Shown here: one piece after another, positions 17,806 to 26,458 of the stretch
How the letters are laid out: every line of letters begins with the position of its first letter
Position numbering within the stretch: position 1 is the first letter of the stretch
Position numbers and translations under genes: made by a program
Notes under the pieces: generated by a model
The model's input: only the letters and a program-made list of their open reading frames with translations
Databases searched by the model: none
Told to the model about the DNA's origin: nothing
NCBI RefSeq assembly: GCF_007676755.1
Contig: NZ_VEBK01000010.1
Location: forward strand, 1-64,000
Direction: 5' to 3'
DNA: 64,000 nt
From: Bacillus sp. FJAT-22090
GTDB lineage: Bacteria; Bacillota; Bacilli; Bacillales_A; Planococcaceae

Positions 17806-18486
17806 TTATTGGGCGTAGTCGCCTGTGTAGTTGACTAGGGAACATTCGATTATGCCGTTTATTTTGTTGATGGTGGACATGAATGCTGTGTTGTCGTCGC
17901 GTAGGTTTATTTCGACGGTCAGTTCTGTAAAGTTGTTGCGGATTGATTTTGATTTTAGTTTGGTGTTCAATTTTTTCAGCTGTGTTCTTAATTCGTCTGT
18001 TGCTTCGTCTGTGTGCCGGATGATTAAAAGATAGGCTTCGTGCTTTGTTTTCTTTTTAGATAGCCATGCGAGCGTTGCACCGAGAACAAGGGACCCAATC
18101 AGGGCGAGTGGGTACATTTTGGCTCCAGTTGCGATTCCGGCAGCAATTGCCCAAAACATGTAGACGATATCCAAAGGATCTTTTACGGCCGTTCTAAATC
18201 GTACAATACTTAGTGCTCCAACCATCCCAAGTGAAAGGATGATATTCGTGCTAATCGTCATAATGATTAATGTAGTGATCATCGTCATTAAAACAAAGGA
18301 AACATTATAGTTGTAACTATATACAACCCCGCGGAAATATCTTTTGTAAATCCAATAGATAAACAGGCCAATCCCGAAGGAGCATGCTAATCCTAGAAAA
18401 ATATCAATATAGGAGACGCTTCGAAATGCTTCCAAATGAAGTACACTCTTTTTTATGACATCTTGAAAGTTTAATGTATCATTCAT
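17806..18486 (-). CDS. DUF4956 membrane protein
   Basis: A 226-residue protein with four membrane segments in the first 150 residues, then a soluble C-terminal domain. The conserved block LGMVGALSIVRFRTAVKDPLDIVYMFWAIAAGIATGA (about 86-122) identifies DUF4956. Members often accompany VTC-domain and CotH proteins, as here. Its function is not established; it may pair with the VTC enzyme at the membrane. Last gene of the Pel-type operon, 24 bp after the VTC gene. Confidence 0.9.
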   Translation of the reverse strand: MNDTLNFQDVIKKSVLHLEAFRSVSYIDIFLGLACSFGIGLFIYWIYKRYFRGVVYSYNYNVSFVLMTMITTLIIMTISTNIILSLGMVGALSIVRFRTAVKDPLDIVYMFWAIAAGIATGAKMYPLALIGSLVLGATLAWLSKKKTKHEAYLLIIRHTDEATDELRTQLKKLNTKLKSKSIRNNFTELTVEINLRDDNTAFMSTINKINGIIECSLVNYTGDYAQ

Positions 18487-18510
18487 ATTAATTTTTACCC
18501 CTTACTAAAC

Positions 18511-19221
18511 CTAATATTTAAAATGCTTTATATTTACTTCTCTGCACAGTACGTACTTTGATATCGCGGAGCGCATAAGTCTTTCTGGTTGCACTAATTG
18601 GCGAATATTATCCGGGAGGAACTGGTCGAATTTTACTTCTAAAATTGTCTGTTCTGGTAGTAGGGGTTCCTCCCAAATGATGTTTGGATTAAATAAATCG
18701 ATTGTGCTTAACCCTGCTGATAATTTCTTATCAAATGTAATACGAACATTTCCAGGCTCATATACATACGCTTCCCGAATATAATCGACAATTACGGAAG
18801 GGAGAAAGTTACGAAATTTTAATGCTGCATAAAAGTCTTTCAATAGTGGATGTTCTTTATCGGACAGAACATCTATATCCCCTCGTAGAATAGCGTCATA
18901 TTCTGCACGTGTAATAGGAGCTGCTTCTTTGGAAATAAAATCTCCATATTTGCTTTTTCTTTCTAAACTTATTTTCTGATCGCTTCCATTATAAATACGT
19001 ATACGGTATTTTTCTCTATTGAACACACCATTGTTTTTATCGTAAATAGAGTGATTGTGTATGCCATCAAAGTAAAGGCTGCGTATGCCATATCCATCTT
19101 CTGTTTGGGAGTTTTTATCTAGCTCCAGCACAGATGAAACCTTTTGTCGAAGTGAAAAATAGTCGTACACATGCAAATAGTATTTCAGTTCATTTCTAAA
19201 TTTTTTACCATGTATCGTCAT
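18511..19221 (-). CDS. Polyphosphate polymerase (VTC) domain protein
   Basis: About 236 residues from ATG at 19221, where GGTGGAG precedes the start and the CotH stop lies one base upstream. The tunnel-fold basic motifs are present: FRNELKYYL at the N-terminus, KYRIRIYNG, ISLERKSK and ILEVKFDQFLP. VTC domains of this kind make or bind inorganic polyphosphate or related triphosphates. An open frame reaching 19302 is rejected as lying in the previous gene. In this operon it belongs to a CotH-VTC-DUF4956 trio. Confidence 0.87.
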   Translation of the reverse strand: MTIHGKKFRNELKYYLHVYDYFSLRQKVSSVLELDKNSQTEDGYGIRSLYFDGIHNHSIYDKNNGVFNREKYRIRIYNGSDQKISLERKSKYGDFISKEAAPITRAEYDAILRGDIDVLSDKEHPLLKDFYAALKFRNFLPSVIVDYIREAYVYEPGNVRITFDKKLSAGLSTIDLFNPNIIWEEPLLPEQTILEVKFDQFLPDNIRQLVQPERLMRSAISKYVLCREVNIKHFKY

Positions 19222-19222
19222 T

Positions 19223-22200
19223 TTACTCCACCTTAAAATCCCTGATTCCAAAGAATTCGTTTCCTTCCTCGTCGATGTGCATATCAAAGGAGGTTTGTTC
19301 ATTTCCTTTATTATCCACTACCGTAACTTTCCAGTAATATTGTCCGCTAGCGGGTTTTGCCATTTTAAATTCATTTTCACGAATATCCTTTTTTACTTCT
19401 AAAACTTCTGTGAAAAGTGGATCACGAGCGACAGTCACAGTATAAAAAAGATCGTCTTGTTGTATATCAAATGAAACTTGCCAAGAAAACAATAGCTCTG
19501 TATCTGTTACGACCACATCGTCTGTGTAAAATGGTTTTGGCTTTTGAATGTCTTCATAAAATCTTTGTTTTGCTCGTTCTGGTGTATCCTTCAACAGTTG
19601 TAGATCCGCTTCAAAATTGGTATTCACTGCAGGCAGGAATTGAATATCTGGATCTCTATACAGGAAAGGTTTCACTATTTCAGCATACTGATTTATCTGC
19701 GTTTCCACGGTTTTGGAATTAATGGTTTGAGATAGTTCTTCTACTTTGTCGATTAGTTGTTGAACATTCTTTTCATTTCGAAAATATCGGTTATGCAAAG
19801 TGTTTCCCCAAAAGTTACTTATACCTGCTTGATAGGGTCTAATTGAATTTTCATTTCTTTGTAGTTCCCACCCACCATCATAGTCCCACGGCAGGATGAA
19901 CCATTTATCGGAGTTCAAAGGTGAATATAAATAGAAGTTATTGGCGTCTGTATCCATATTGTCCATTAGAATATTCGTAGCGGTCCATGTTAAAAAGTTA
20001 TCCAAATCAAAATGCTTATCTATGACTTCCTCAATCGGCATTGCCATATTGTTGATGTCGTCCAGCATTGCGATGAGTTTGTCGTGTTCTTCCCTGCCCT
20101 TTATCTCTAAAATCGTTTCAAATGCCTTTTTATCGTATGTTGGGTCTGTTTGGGATTTAATTTCATTTGGATATCGTTGGAATTCAAAAAAAGTGACTTT
20201 GTATAAATAACCACTTGGATCTAACCAATGATTTTTTAAAAACATTTCGTTCGGTTGTTCTATTTGAGTATATAAACCGTAATCTTCATACTCTCCATTT
20301 TTTCCATTGGATAAGTCTTTTACGTACAAATGAACAAATTGCGTACGCAAGCTTGTCATATTAGCCATATTTTCCATCAAATCAAAGCTAAGCTTATTTC
20401 GCATTCGGCTTAAATCTCCAATATGTTTGTTTAGATTTATCGTCCGCTGATTTTGCCATAAGCCCGCTGTATCGAATAACTTAATTTTGTATGACTTTTG
20501 CGCTGCATAGCGGGAAGTATTTCCTCGTAGACTAACCTTCGCATTTGCTTCTACCGCTCCATTGCCAAACATCCCTTCTTTGGGACCTTTGCCATCCTCT
20601 GTACCTTCTGCAAAAATAATATCCATTTTTTCCTCACTGTATCGGTCCGTTATTCGATTAAGAGAATACCAGTCTAGTTTCTCCTTATCATCTGGTAGAA
20701 CGGTGATATACAGTGACTTGATAGAATCATCTTCATCGCGTTCGTACAATCTTTTATCTTCCACTAATTTTTCGTTGTCTATTGTTTCCTGTACTTTCTC
20801 ATCCGCTGCCACTTGTTCAGGCTCTTTGTTTGAACAGCCCGACAAAATAATACTGGAGGTTACGATAATAGCAAGTGTCGTAACGATTTTGGAAAACGAG
20901 AAATATGTTTTTTTCTGTTTCTTCTGGATGCTTAACGGTTGAGAACAGAACGTATAATAATCAATATTGGATAGAACATATAATAATCTTCCAATTGTCA
21001 GTAACAAAACTACAAAAGATGCAGCAAACATTCCAAGTCCGTTTATCCCCATTTTCATACTTATAAAAGTCAACATACCATTTAAGCAAAAAAACAATGC
21101 ACTAATAACTAACACGCCTTTCTGATCGTCAAAATACATTAGCGCATGCAGTATAACAAACATAATAATGAAGAAAAAATAAGCTAGACATAATAAAATA
21201 AATAGATCTAATTGTTCCATCGAAAAACCGACTTTTGGTAAAAAAATAATGCCTATTGCAATAGATAAAGCTGTAAAAAGAAGCTGTACCTCTACTAAAA
21301 AACCGATGCGATGCAATAATACATCTTGCATTTTCTTCTTCGCTATACTCATACTTTTATACGTACCACCGTCTATTACATTCTTATAATAATTTAAAAA
21401 ACGTTCATAAAAATCCGTTTCAACAATTACGACAAACATAACAAGAGAAGGTACAACTGAAATGTATGCATAAAAAACAGGTAAATCGTAAAAAGGCATC
21501 AATCTAAATCTCTCTGAAACTAGTAATTGGTCATCTGAGAAAAACCAGTAAACAAAATTATGAATATACACGCTTGCATAGACAAACAACCCGCTAAAAA
21601 AGACGGTTGGATATTTTCGGAAGTAGTATATAAAAGAAAAATAATTCCTCTGTTCATTTCGTGGAAATACTTGTTCAAAATGATACATTGCTGAGCCTAC
21701 AATAATCGCGAACCCCATATCCATTCCAACTAAAGCGATTGTCGTAGCGTTAAATGTTGTAAGTTGGAATAGGACATAGCTAACGATAATAGATACCAAT
21801 ACTCCAATTGCAAAGCCACGTACTATCCTTTTATAATCTTTAAGCGCTGATAAATATACACCTTGAATCCAAATGATAATAAGTTCTATAAAAAACAAAT
21901 AGGCGGCTATTTTATAGCCGATACTTTCATCCACCCCGTATAGAAAAATACTAGTAATTATTCCGCCAATAGGTAAAATGATGATCAGCGCCCCGTAGAA
22001 CGAGGAAATAATCTCTTCATACTTTTTTTGATAGATCATATCTGCGATGAATCTAGTTAAGACCATGGAAAGTCCAGAAGTCAAAACGATGGAAAAAATG
22101 AAGCAGTACGTCATTGTGGAGATGAATAATTCATTATCTAGAAATCTACTGCCATTTGATAACATCATATTTTGTTGGACGAACACTAAAATTATACATA

Positions 22201-22309
22201 AGACCATTGGACCAATCGTTGTCAAAGAAGAATATGCATAAGCTTTCATATTTTGAAGAATTCCTTCTTCTCTATATAATTTTCTTAGTTCAAAACCTAT
22301 ACCTGCCAT
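19223..22309 (-). CDS. pelG: PelG-type polysaccharide flippase fused to a CotH-kinase lipoprotein domain
   Basis: A single 1028-residue frame with two parts. Residues 1-455 begin MAGIGFELRKL, the PelG signature, and carry about 12 membrane segments of the oligosaccharide flippase type. Residues 470-492 form another hydrophobic segment ending LSGC (Cys492), a lipobox that would suit a separate lipoprotein. From about 530 a CotH kinase domain follows: SLRGNTSR, NLNKHIGDLSRMRNKLSFD, MDNMDTDANNFYLY and PWDYDGGWE (807-814) with the catalytic Asp region. Residues 920-1028 resemble a fibronectin-like tail. It looks like an in-frame fusion of neighbouring pelG and cotH genes. The stop is one base from the VTC start. 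Confidence 0.88.
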   Translation of the reverse strand: MAGIGFELRKLYREEGILQNMKAYAYSSLTTIGPMVLCIILVFVQQNMMLSNGSRFLDNELFISTMTYCFIFSIVLTSGLSMVLTRFIADMIYQKKYEEIISSFYGALIIILPIGGIITSIFLYGVDESIGYKIAAYLFFIELIIIWIQGVYLSALKDYKRIVRGFAIGVLVSIIVSYVLFQLTTFNATTIALVGMDMGFAIIVGSAMYHFEQVFPRNEQRNYFSFIYYFRKYPTVFFSGLFVYASVYIHNFVYWFFSDDQLLVSERFRLMPFYDLPVFYAYISVVPSLVMFVVIVETDFYERFLNYYKNVIDGGTYKSMSIAKKKMQDVLLHRIGFLVEVQLLFTALSIAIGIIFLPKVGFSMEQLDLFILLCLAYFFFIIMFVILHALMYFDDQKGVLVISALFFCLNGMLTFISMKMGINGLGMFAASFVVLLLTIGRLLYVLSNIDYYTFCSQPLSIQKKQKKTYFSFSKIVTTLAIIVTSSIILSGCSNKEPEQVAADEKVQETIDNEKLVEDKRLYERDEDDSIKSLYITVLPDDKEKLDWYSLNRITDRYSEEKMDIIFAEGTEDGKGPKEGMFGNGAVEANAKVSLRGNTSRYAAQKSYKIKLFDTAGLWQNQRTINLNKHIGDLSRMRNKLSFDLMENMANMTSLRTQFVHLYVKDLSNGKNGEYEDYGLYTQIEQPNEMFLKNHWLDPSGYLYKVTFFEFQRYPNEIKSQTDPTYDKKAFETILEIKGREEHDKLIAMLDDINNMAMPIEEVIDKHFDLDNFLTWTATNILMDNMDTDANNFYLYSPLNSDKWFILPWDYDGGWELQRNENSIRPYQAGISNFWGNTLHNRYFRNEKNVQQLIDKVEELSQTINSKTVETQINQYAEIVKPFLYRDPDIQFLPAVNTNFEADLQLLKDTPERAKQRFYEDIQKPKPFYTDDVVVTDTELLFSWQVSFDIQQDDLFYTVTVARDPLFTEVLEVKKDIRENEFKMAKPASGQYYWKVTVVDNKGNEQTSFDMHIDEEGNEFFGIRDFKVE

Positions 22310-22315
22310 GCTAGT

Positions 22316-23728
22316 TTACCCTCCTACCGATTGATACAATTTCCGATAACTTGCGATGAATTCGCTACGTTTGTATTTATTTTTCACACGATTATATCCG
22401 TTTTCACCCATTTTTTCTCTTAGCTTTTTATCCTTACATAACTGGACAACATAATTCGCTATTTCTTCATAGTGCATCACTGGTGCGATGAAACCTGCAT
22501 TGCCGTAATTATCGTTTTCGCTACCGCTAATCAATTCCTTACATCCACCAACATTCGTACATACAAAAGGCTTGGAGCTAGCCAACCCTTCTAAAATTGC
22601 TAATGGTTGTCCTTCGCTGATGCTCGTCAACATGAGAATATCCATTTGGCCAACGTAGTCCTTTACTTGTACCATTCCAGTAAATGTAATATTCTTAATT
22701 CCCAAAGCATCCACCATCTGCATACATTCCTCATAATAGGCATCGTCTTCATCAGCAGGTCCCATAATGTATAGTTCTACATTTGGTATTTCACTTTCCA
22801 CTAGTGCAAAGCTTTGAATCATTGTTTTAATGTCCTTAATTGGCACCACTCGAACGATAGCTCCTATTCGGATGATTTCCTTGTCAGGAGCTTGCAATAG
22901 ATTGCTATAGTTTATAACATCTACTCCATTTGGAATAAGGAGGATTTTGTCTTCTGGACATCCTAATTCTATTTCTATTTCTTTGTTTCGATTGAATAAG
23001 GTTATTACTTTGTCAGAAGTCTCATAAATTGAACTAGATAGTGTATAGAAGTAGTTGATCCATAAATCTTTGAAATATCCTTTTACCCAATCCGCTTTAA
23101 TAATTTCTTCTTCTCTTTCGCGAGAATATATACCATGCTCTGTCAATAGTAGTGGCTTATTGTACAAGCATTTTGCAAGCGCTCCTACTACTCCAGCGTA
23201 TCCAGTAGACACAGAATGGTAGATATCCGCTTTAGGAACTTCATGACGAATTGTTAAAAATAAGGGAAGTATCATGGAGTTTACTGTCCAAAATAATTCC
23301 GTAAAGGGAACTTGACTGTATTCATTTTTCCCTAAATACTCGACTAGATCAAAATAGTCTTTACTAGATAAAAATTCCCTGACGTTTTCGAACTTTTTAC
23401 TTTTTATCAAATCAAATAGATCTTTCCAATTAACTTCGTTACTCCCATTCACAAGCGAAACAAGATTATTCCGTTCACTTGAGGTGAGGTTATATCGTTT
23501 TCCCCATCGTTTTTCTTCGAATAAATATTCATCTAGAAAGATTTCTTTTACTTCGATTAAGTTTGGTGGAAGCTCATACCGAAATTTTCCCTTTTGTTTT
23601 GTTTCCGCTCCAATGGCATACACGATGAATTCATGTTCTTGCATTTCTGTGATCAGACTATGAATCCAGCTGGATACCCCACCTGTGACATAAGGATATG
23701 ATCCTTCTGCAATTAAACAGATTCTCAT
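22316..23728 (-). CDS. pelF: PelF-type glycosyltransferase
   Basis: About 470 residues, GT4 family, cytoplasmic polymerase-type enzyme of Pel polysaccharide. N-terminal ICLIAEGSYPYVTGGVSSWIHSLI and C-terminal SISEGQPLAILEGLASSKPFVCTNVGGCKELI (the EX7E motif) are typical of PelF. Start ATG at 23728, four bases from the upstream stop, with GGGGGC as a weak ribosome site. An earlier ATG at 23743 lies inside the previous gene. Six bases separate its stop from pelG. Confidence 0.93.
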   Translation of the reverse strand: MRICLIAEGSYPYVTGGVSSWIHSLITEMQEHEFIVYAIGAETKQKGKFRYELPPNLIEVKEIFLDEYLFEEKRWGKRYNLTSSERNNLVSLVNGSNEVNWKDLFDLIKSKKFENVREFLSSKDYFDLVEYLGKNEYSQVPFTELFWTVNSMILPLFLTIRHEVPKADIYHSVSTGYAGVVGALAKCLYNKPLLLTEHGIYSREREEEIIKADWVKGYFKDLWINYFYTLSSSIYETSDKVITLFNRNKEIEIELGCPEDKILLIPNGVDVINYSNLLQAPDKEIIRIGAIVRVVPIKDIKTMIQSFALVESEIPNVELYIMGPADEDDAYYEECMQMVDALGIKNITFTGMVQVKDYVGQMDILMLTSISEGQPLAILEGLASSKPFVCTNVGGCKELISGSENDNYGNAGFIAPVMHYEEIANYVVQLCKDKKLREKMGENGYNRVKNKYKRSEFIASYRKLYQSVGG

Positions 23729-23729
23729 T

Positions 23730-25565
23730 CTAATTGCCCCCAAATTCTATTTTGAAATTAGAGTCATGTGCAGTTACTAAATAAGTATTGTCATCTATTT
23801 TCTTAACTGCACAGTTTTTTAATCGTCCAATCTTTTTATCTGTTCGTAAGATATAGGATGTTTCCGATTTATAATTCGTTATTTTTCCTTGAATACTGCT
23901 TTCTTCTTTTGTCCAGCTTACGTTAGTATGAAGGTTTGCAGCCATTTCTAATGCTGCCTCCGTTGCTGGCAGCGCACGAACCCATGGATATGTCTTATTC
24001 ACACGCTTCATGTATTTGTCGAATAACTTATAATTTTCGTCCCAGCCCATATTATTACTCCTATCACTACTTATGACGTCATCGGGATGCACAAAGTGAG
24101 AAAACACGCCGACTCCAGTCATCGTATTTGCCTCCGCCCAGCGATTATATGCTGTCTCAAAATAACCAGAAGTGACTCTGGGCATTTCAATAACCCCATC
24201 TCCTGCCACTTCAAATTCTTGAACATAAGCTGTTCCAGTTTCATCTTCTCCATACAATGAGGAAATTACCGTTAAGTCCTGCCATGTCTGTTTCATCGCT
24301 TCTCTTCCTTCCTTCGAAAGAACGTTGGAAGGCGGGACATAGGAGGTAATTGTATAACCAGGGAAAGCGTCTTTTGCATAAGTAAGTAGCTCTTCTATAG
24401 ACTTAGACATATCCTCTGTTTTTTGCCATTCGTTATATCCAAATTCCGTTGCAATTGCTTTATCAAGTACAAGTGATTGATGATTATATCCGTGAAAACC
24501 TAGTTCTCCCCCACTTTTAATAAGCTCACGACCAAAGGAAATAAGGTAATGGCTATCTTTATCTTCAGCTGTATCAAAAGGGGGTTGCACTCGGTCATTG
24601 TATGACTCGATAATGGCCCCTGTGTATTTCATATCGTATTTTTTGGAAGTTTCCAGCATATTTGGCCACCATACTTCTTGATAAAAAGAAGCTATATCTC
24701 TCTTATACTCTTCATAAATAATTGGGTTAGTCCCTTTTGCTATTGGTGAAGGAAAATCATCGATAAAAAATACTTTCGAGTTGAAAATAGAGTATATAAA
24801 ATTAGGTTCCAATAAACTTAAAGCACCTGCAAAAAATCCCCGGTTTATCTTTTCTTGTAGCATTTCACCGTTGAACGTCATAAACGCTCCTTTTCCATAA
24901 TTACTTTTCCATAAGAGCGGTATTTTATTAACACTTTCCGCCAACAGCTCAGCTTCTACGTCTAGATCTACACTAATGGCAGAGTTATGGATAAAATCAT
25001 CATCCAAGAAGAGTTCCTTTTCCCCTATTAATACATTGGAAGTTAAATGAATTCCTCTTGCGTCAACAACCGTATCAAAAGAAGAGATCCCAAATTTACG
25101 ATATAGAATTTGATAGTCTGTCTCTATGTCTAAGACAGACATAAAAAAGATATATCCCCCTTCGAAAACAAATTGTTCAATCTCTTCTGCCTTACCAATA
25201 TCCTTTAGCTTGTCCGTTGCAAGTATTACAACTTGACAGTTTGATAAATCAACTGATTCATTCGTTATATCTACTACAGCTAATTTCTTTTTCATATATA
25301 GCAGCGTGTGGGAAGCATTATCTTTCAACTTTGTGCTATATTCATCGGATGGATTATATAAAACGCAGTAGTTGTTTCCACTTTGCTCCAGATCATTCTC
25401 CTGGGAAATGTCCGCTAGAATTTCATCTCTTCGTTCGATCAAGTTCTGGTTTTGTTGAAACTTCAAGACAAATTGCGAACGGGAAACCTGTAGCAAGATA
25501 CCAAATAGCAATACAAATAATATGATGATGTATATCTTTTTAGAGAAGTTCCCTTCTACTTTCAT
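23730..25565 (-). CDS. pelA: PelA-like membrane-anchored polysaccharide deacetylase (DUF2194)
   Basis: About 611 residues from ATG at 25565 (GGAGGG upstream). One N-terminal membrane anchor (about 10-29), then a DUF2194-type extracellular region. The deacetylase core shows FFIDDFPSP (Asp269/Asp270) and GFHGYNHQS (His358-His362), matching the Asp and HxxxH metal motifs of CE4 enzymes. It would remove acetyl groups from the exported amino-sugar polymer. No hydrolase domain like that of Pseudomonas PelA is seen. It overlaps the end of pelE by 26 bp. Confidence 0.87.
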   Translation of the reverse strand: MKVEGNFSKKIYIIILFVLLFGILLQVSRSQFVLKFQQNQNLIERRDEILADISQENDLEQSGNNYCVLYNPSDEYSTKLKDNASHTLLYMKKKLAVVDITNESVDLSNCQVVILATDKLKDIGKAEEIEQFVFEGGYIFFMSVLDIETDYQILYRKFGISSFDTVVDARGIHLTSNVLIGEKELFLDDDFIHNSAISVDLDVEAELLAESVNKIPLLWKSNYGKGAFMTFNGEMLQEKINRGFFAGALSLLEPNFIYSIFNSKVFFIDDFPSPIAKGTNPIIYEEYKRDIASFYQEVWWPNMLETSKKYDMKYTGAIIESYNDRVQPPFDTAEDKDSHYLISFGRELIKSGGELGFHGYNHQSLVLDKAIATEFGYNEWQKTEDMSKSIEELLTYAKDAFPGYTITSYVPPSNVLSKEGREAMKQTWQDLTVISSLYGEDETGTAYVQEFEVAGDGVIEMPRVTSGYFETAYNRWAEANTMTGVGVFSHFVHPDDVISSDRSNNMGWDENYKLFDKYMKRVNKTYPWVRALPATEAALEMAANLHTNVSWTKEESSIQGKITNYKSETSYILRTDKKIGRLKNCAVKKIDDNTYLVTAHDSNFKIEFGGN

Positions 25566-26457
25566 GTTCTGTTCCCTCCGACCAATACCTAACAATAGTA
25601 AGTGCCCTATTGGAAAGTTTGATAGTCGATTTCTTCAGTTCATCCAATATACCTTGCATTTTTATTGTAGATTTAGTTGTATAATATAATTTCAATAAAC
25701 TAACGTATGGATTCTCCGAGTTAGGATATTTCTTTAAATACTCATTGCAGGTAGCTTCTGCAGCCGAGTATTCATTCATCTCCATTTCTGTTTTTATTTT
25801 TTCTTGAAACGTTTCCTCATCTACGTTTCCATTGCGGATAAGCTGACTTAGCACATGTATATAGGTATACTTATATTTCCTAATGGTCTGTTTATCTAAA
25901 AAACCGCTTCCCATATACTCTTTTAGCACTTGTGCGTAGGCGTATCCTACATGAACATCGTCACTCTGTTGGTCAAACTTCACGGAAAGCTCTTGCATAG
26001 ATATAGATAGTTTTCTCTTTATCTCCATCACTGCAGTTACTGCATAATGGGACGTCTCCGTATCTTCATTTAGCACAGCAGTTTTTAATACATCCATGTA
26101 TTGCAATGTATCCTCTTTTAATACATCAATCATTACTTTCCTTCTATTGGAGTAGTTGCTTACTACTAACGCATCTTCTATAGGAACAATATCTAGTTCC
26201 TTTTCTTTATCTATTTTTTCTTGAATTGCTAGTATTTCTAATGAAATATCCTCGTCTTGCTGACTAATGTAACTCCCAAATAATTCACCTTTATTTTTGA
26301 TAAACTTATTTGCAGTTACAATCGGCAGAGCCCATCCAATTACCGGTAAAAAAGTTACAATCGTCATTTTTAAGAGCCATTCTTTACGACTCTTATTGGA
26401 TATAAATAGCAGTACAATTCCGGATAAAACGATATACATCAAGTAAAAGTAAATCAT
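25540..26457 (-). CDS. pelE: PelE-like membrane and TPR protein
   Basis: A 305-residue protein with two N-terminal membrane segments (about 3-20 and 30-48) and a cytoplasmic helical region with tetratricopeptide-like repeats near residues 225-290 (EYSAAEATCNEYLKKYPNSENPYVSLLKLYY). This layout matches PelE, which links PelD to the synthase in Pel systems. It lies between pelD and pelA with one base before and an overlap after, so translation is coupled. Confidence 0.82.
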   Translation of the reverse strand: MIYFYLMYIVLSGIVLLFISNKSRKEWLLKMTIVTFLPVIGWALPIVTANKFIKNKGELFGSYISQQDEDISLEILAIQEKIDKEKELDIVPIEDALVVSNYSNRRKVMIDVLKEDTLQYMDVLKTAVLNEDTETSHYAVTAVMEIKRKLSISMQELSVKFDQQSDDVHVGYAYAQVLKEYMGSGFLDKQTIRKYKYTYIHVLSQLIRNGNVDEETFQEKIKTEMEMNEYSAAEATCNEYLKKYPNSENPYVSLLKLYYTTKSTIKMQGILDELKKSTIKLSNRALTIVRYWSEGTEHESRRELL

Positions 26458-26458
26458 T

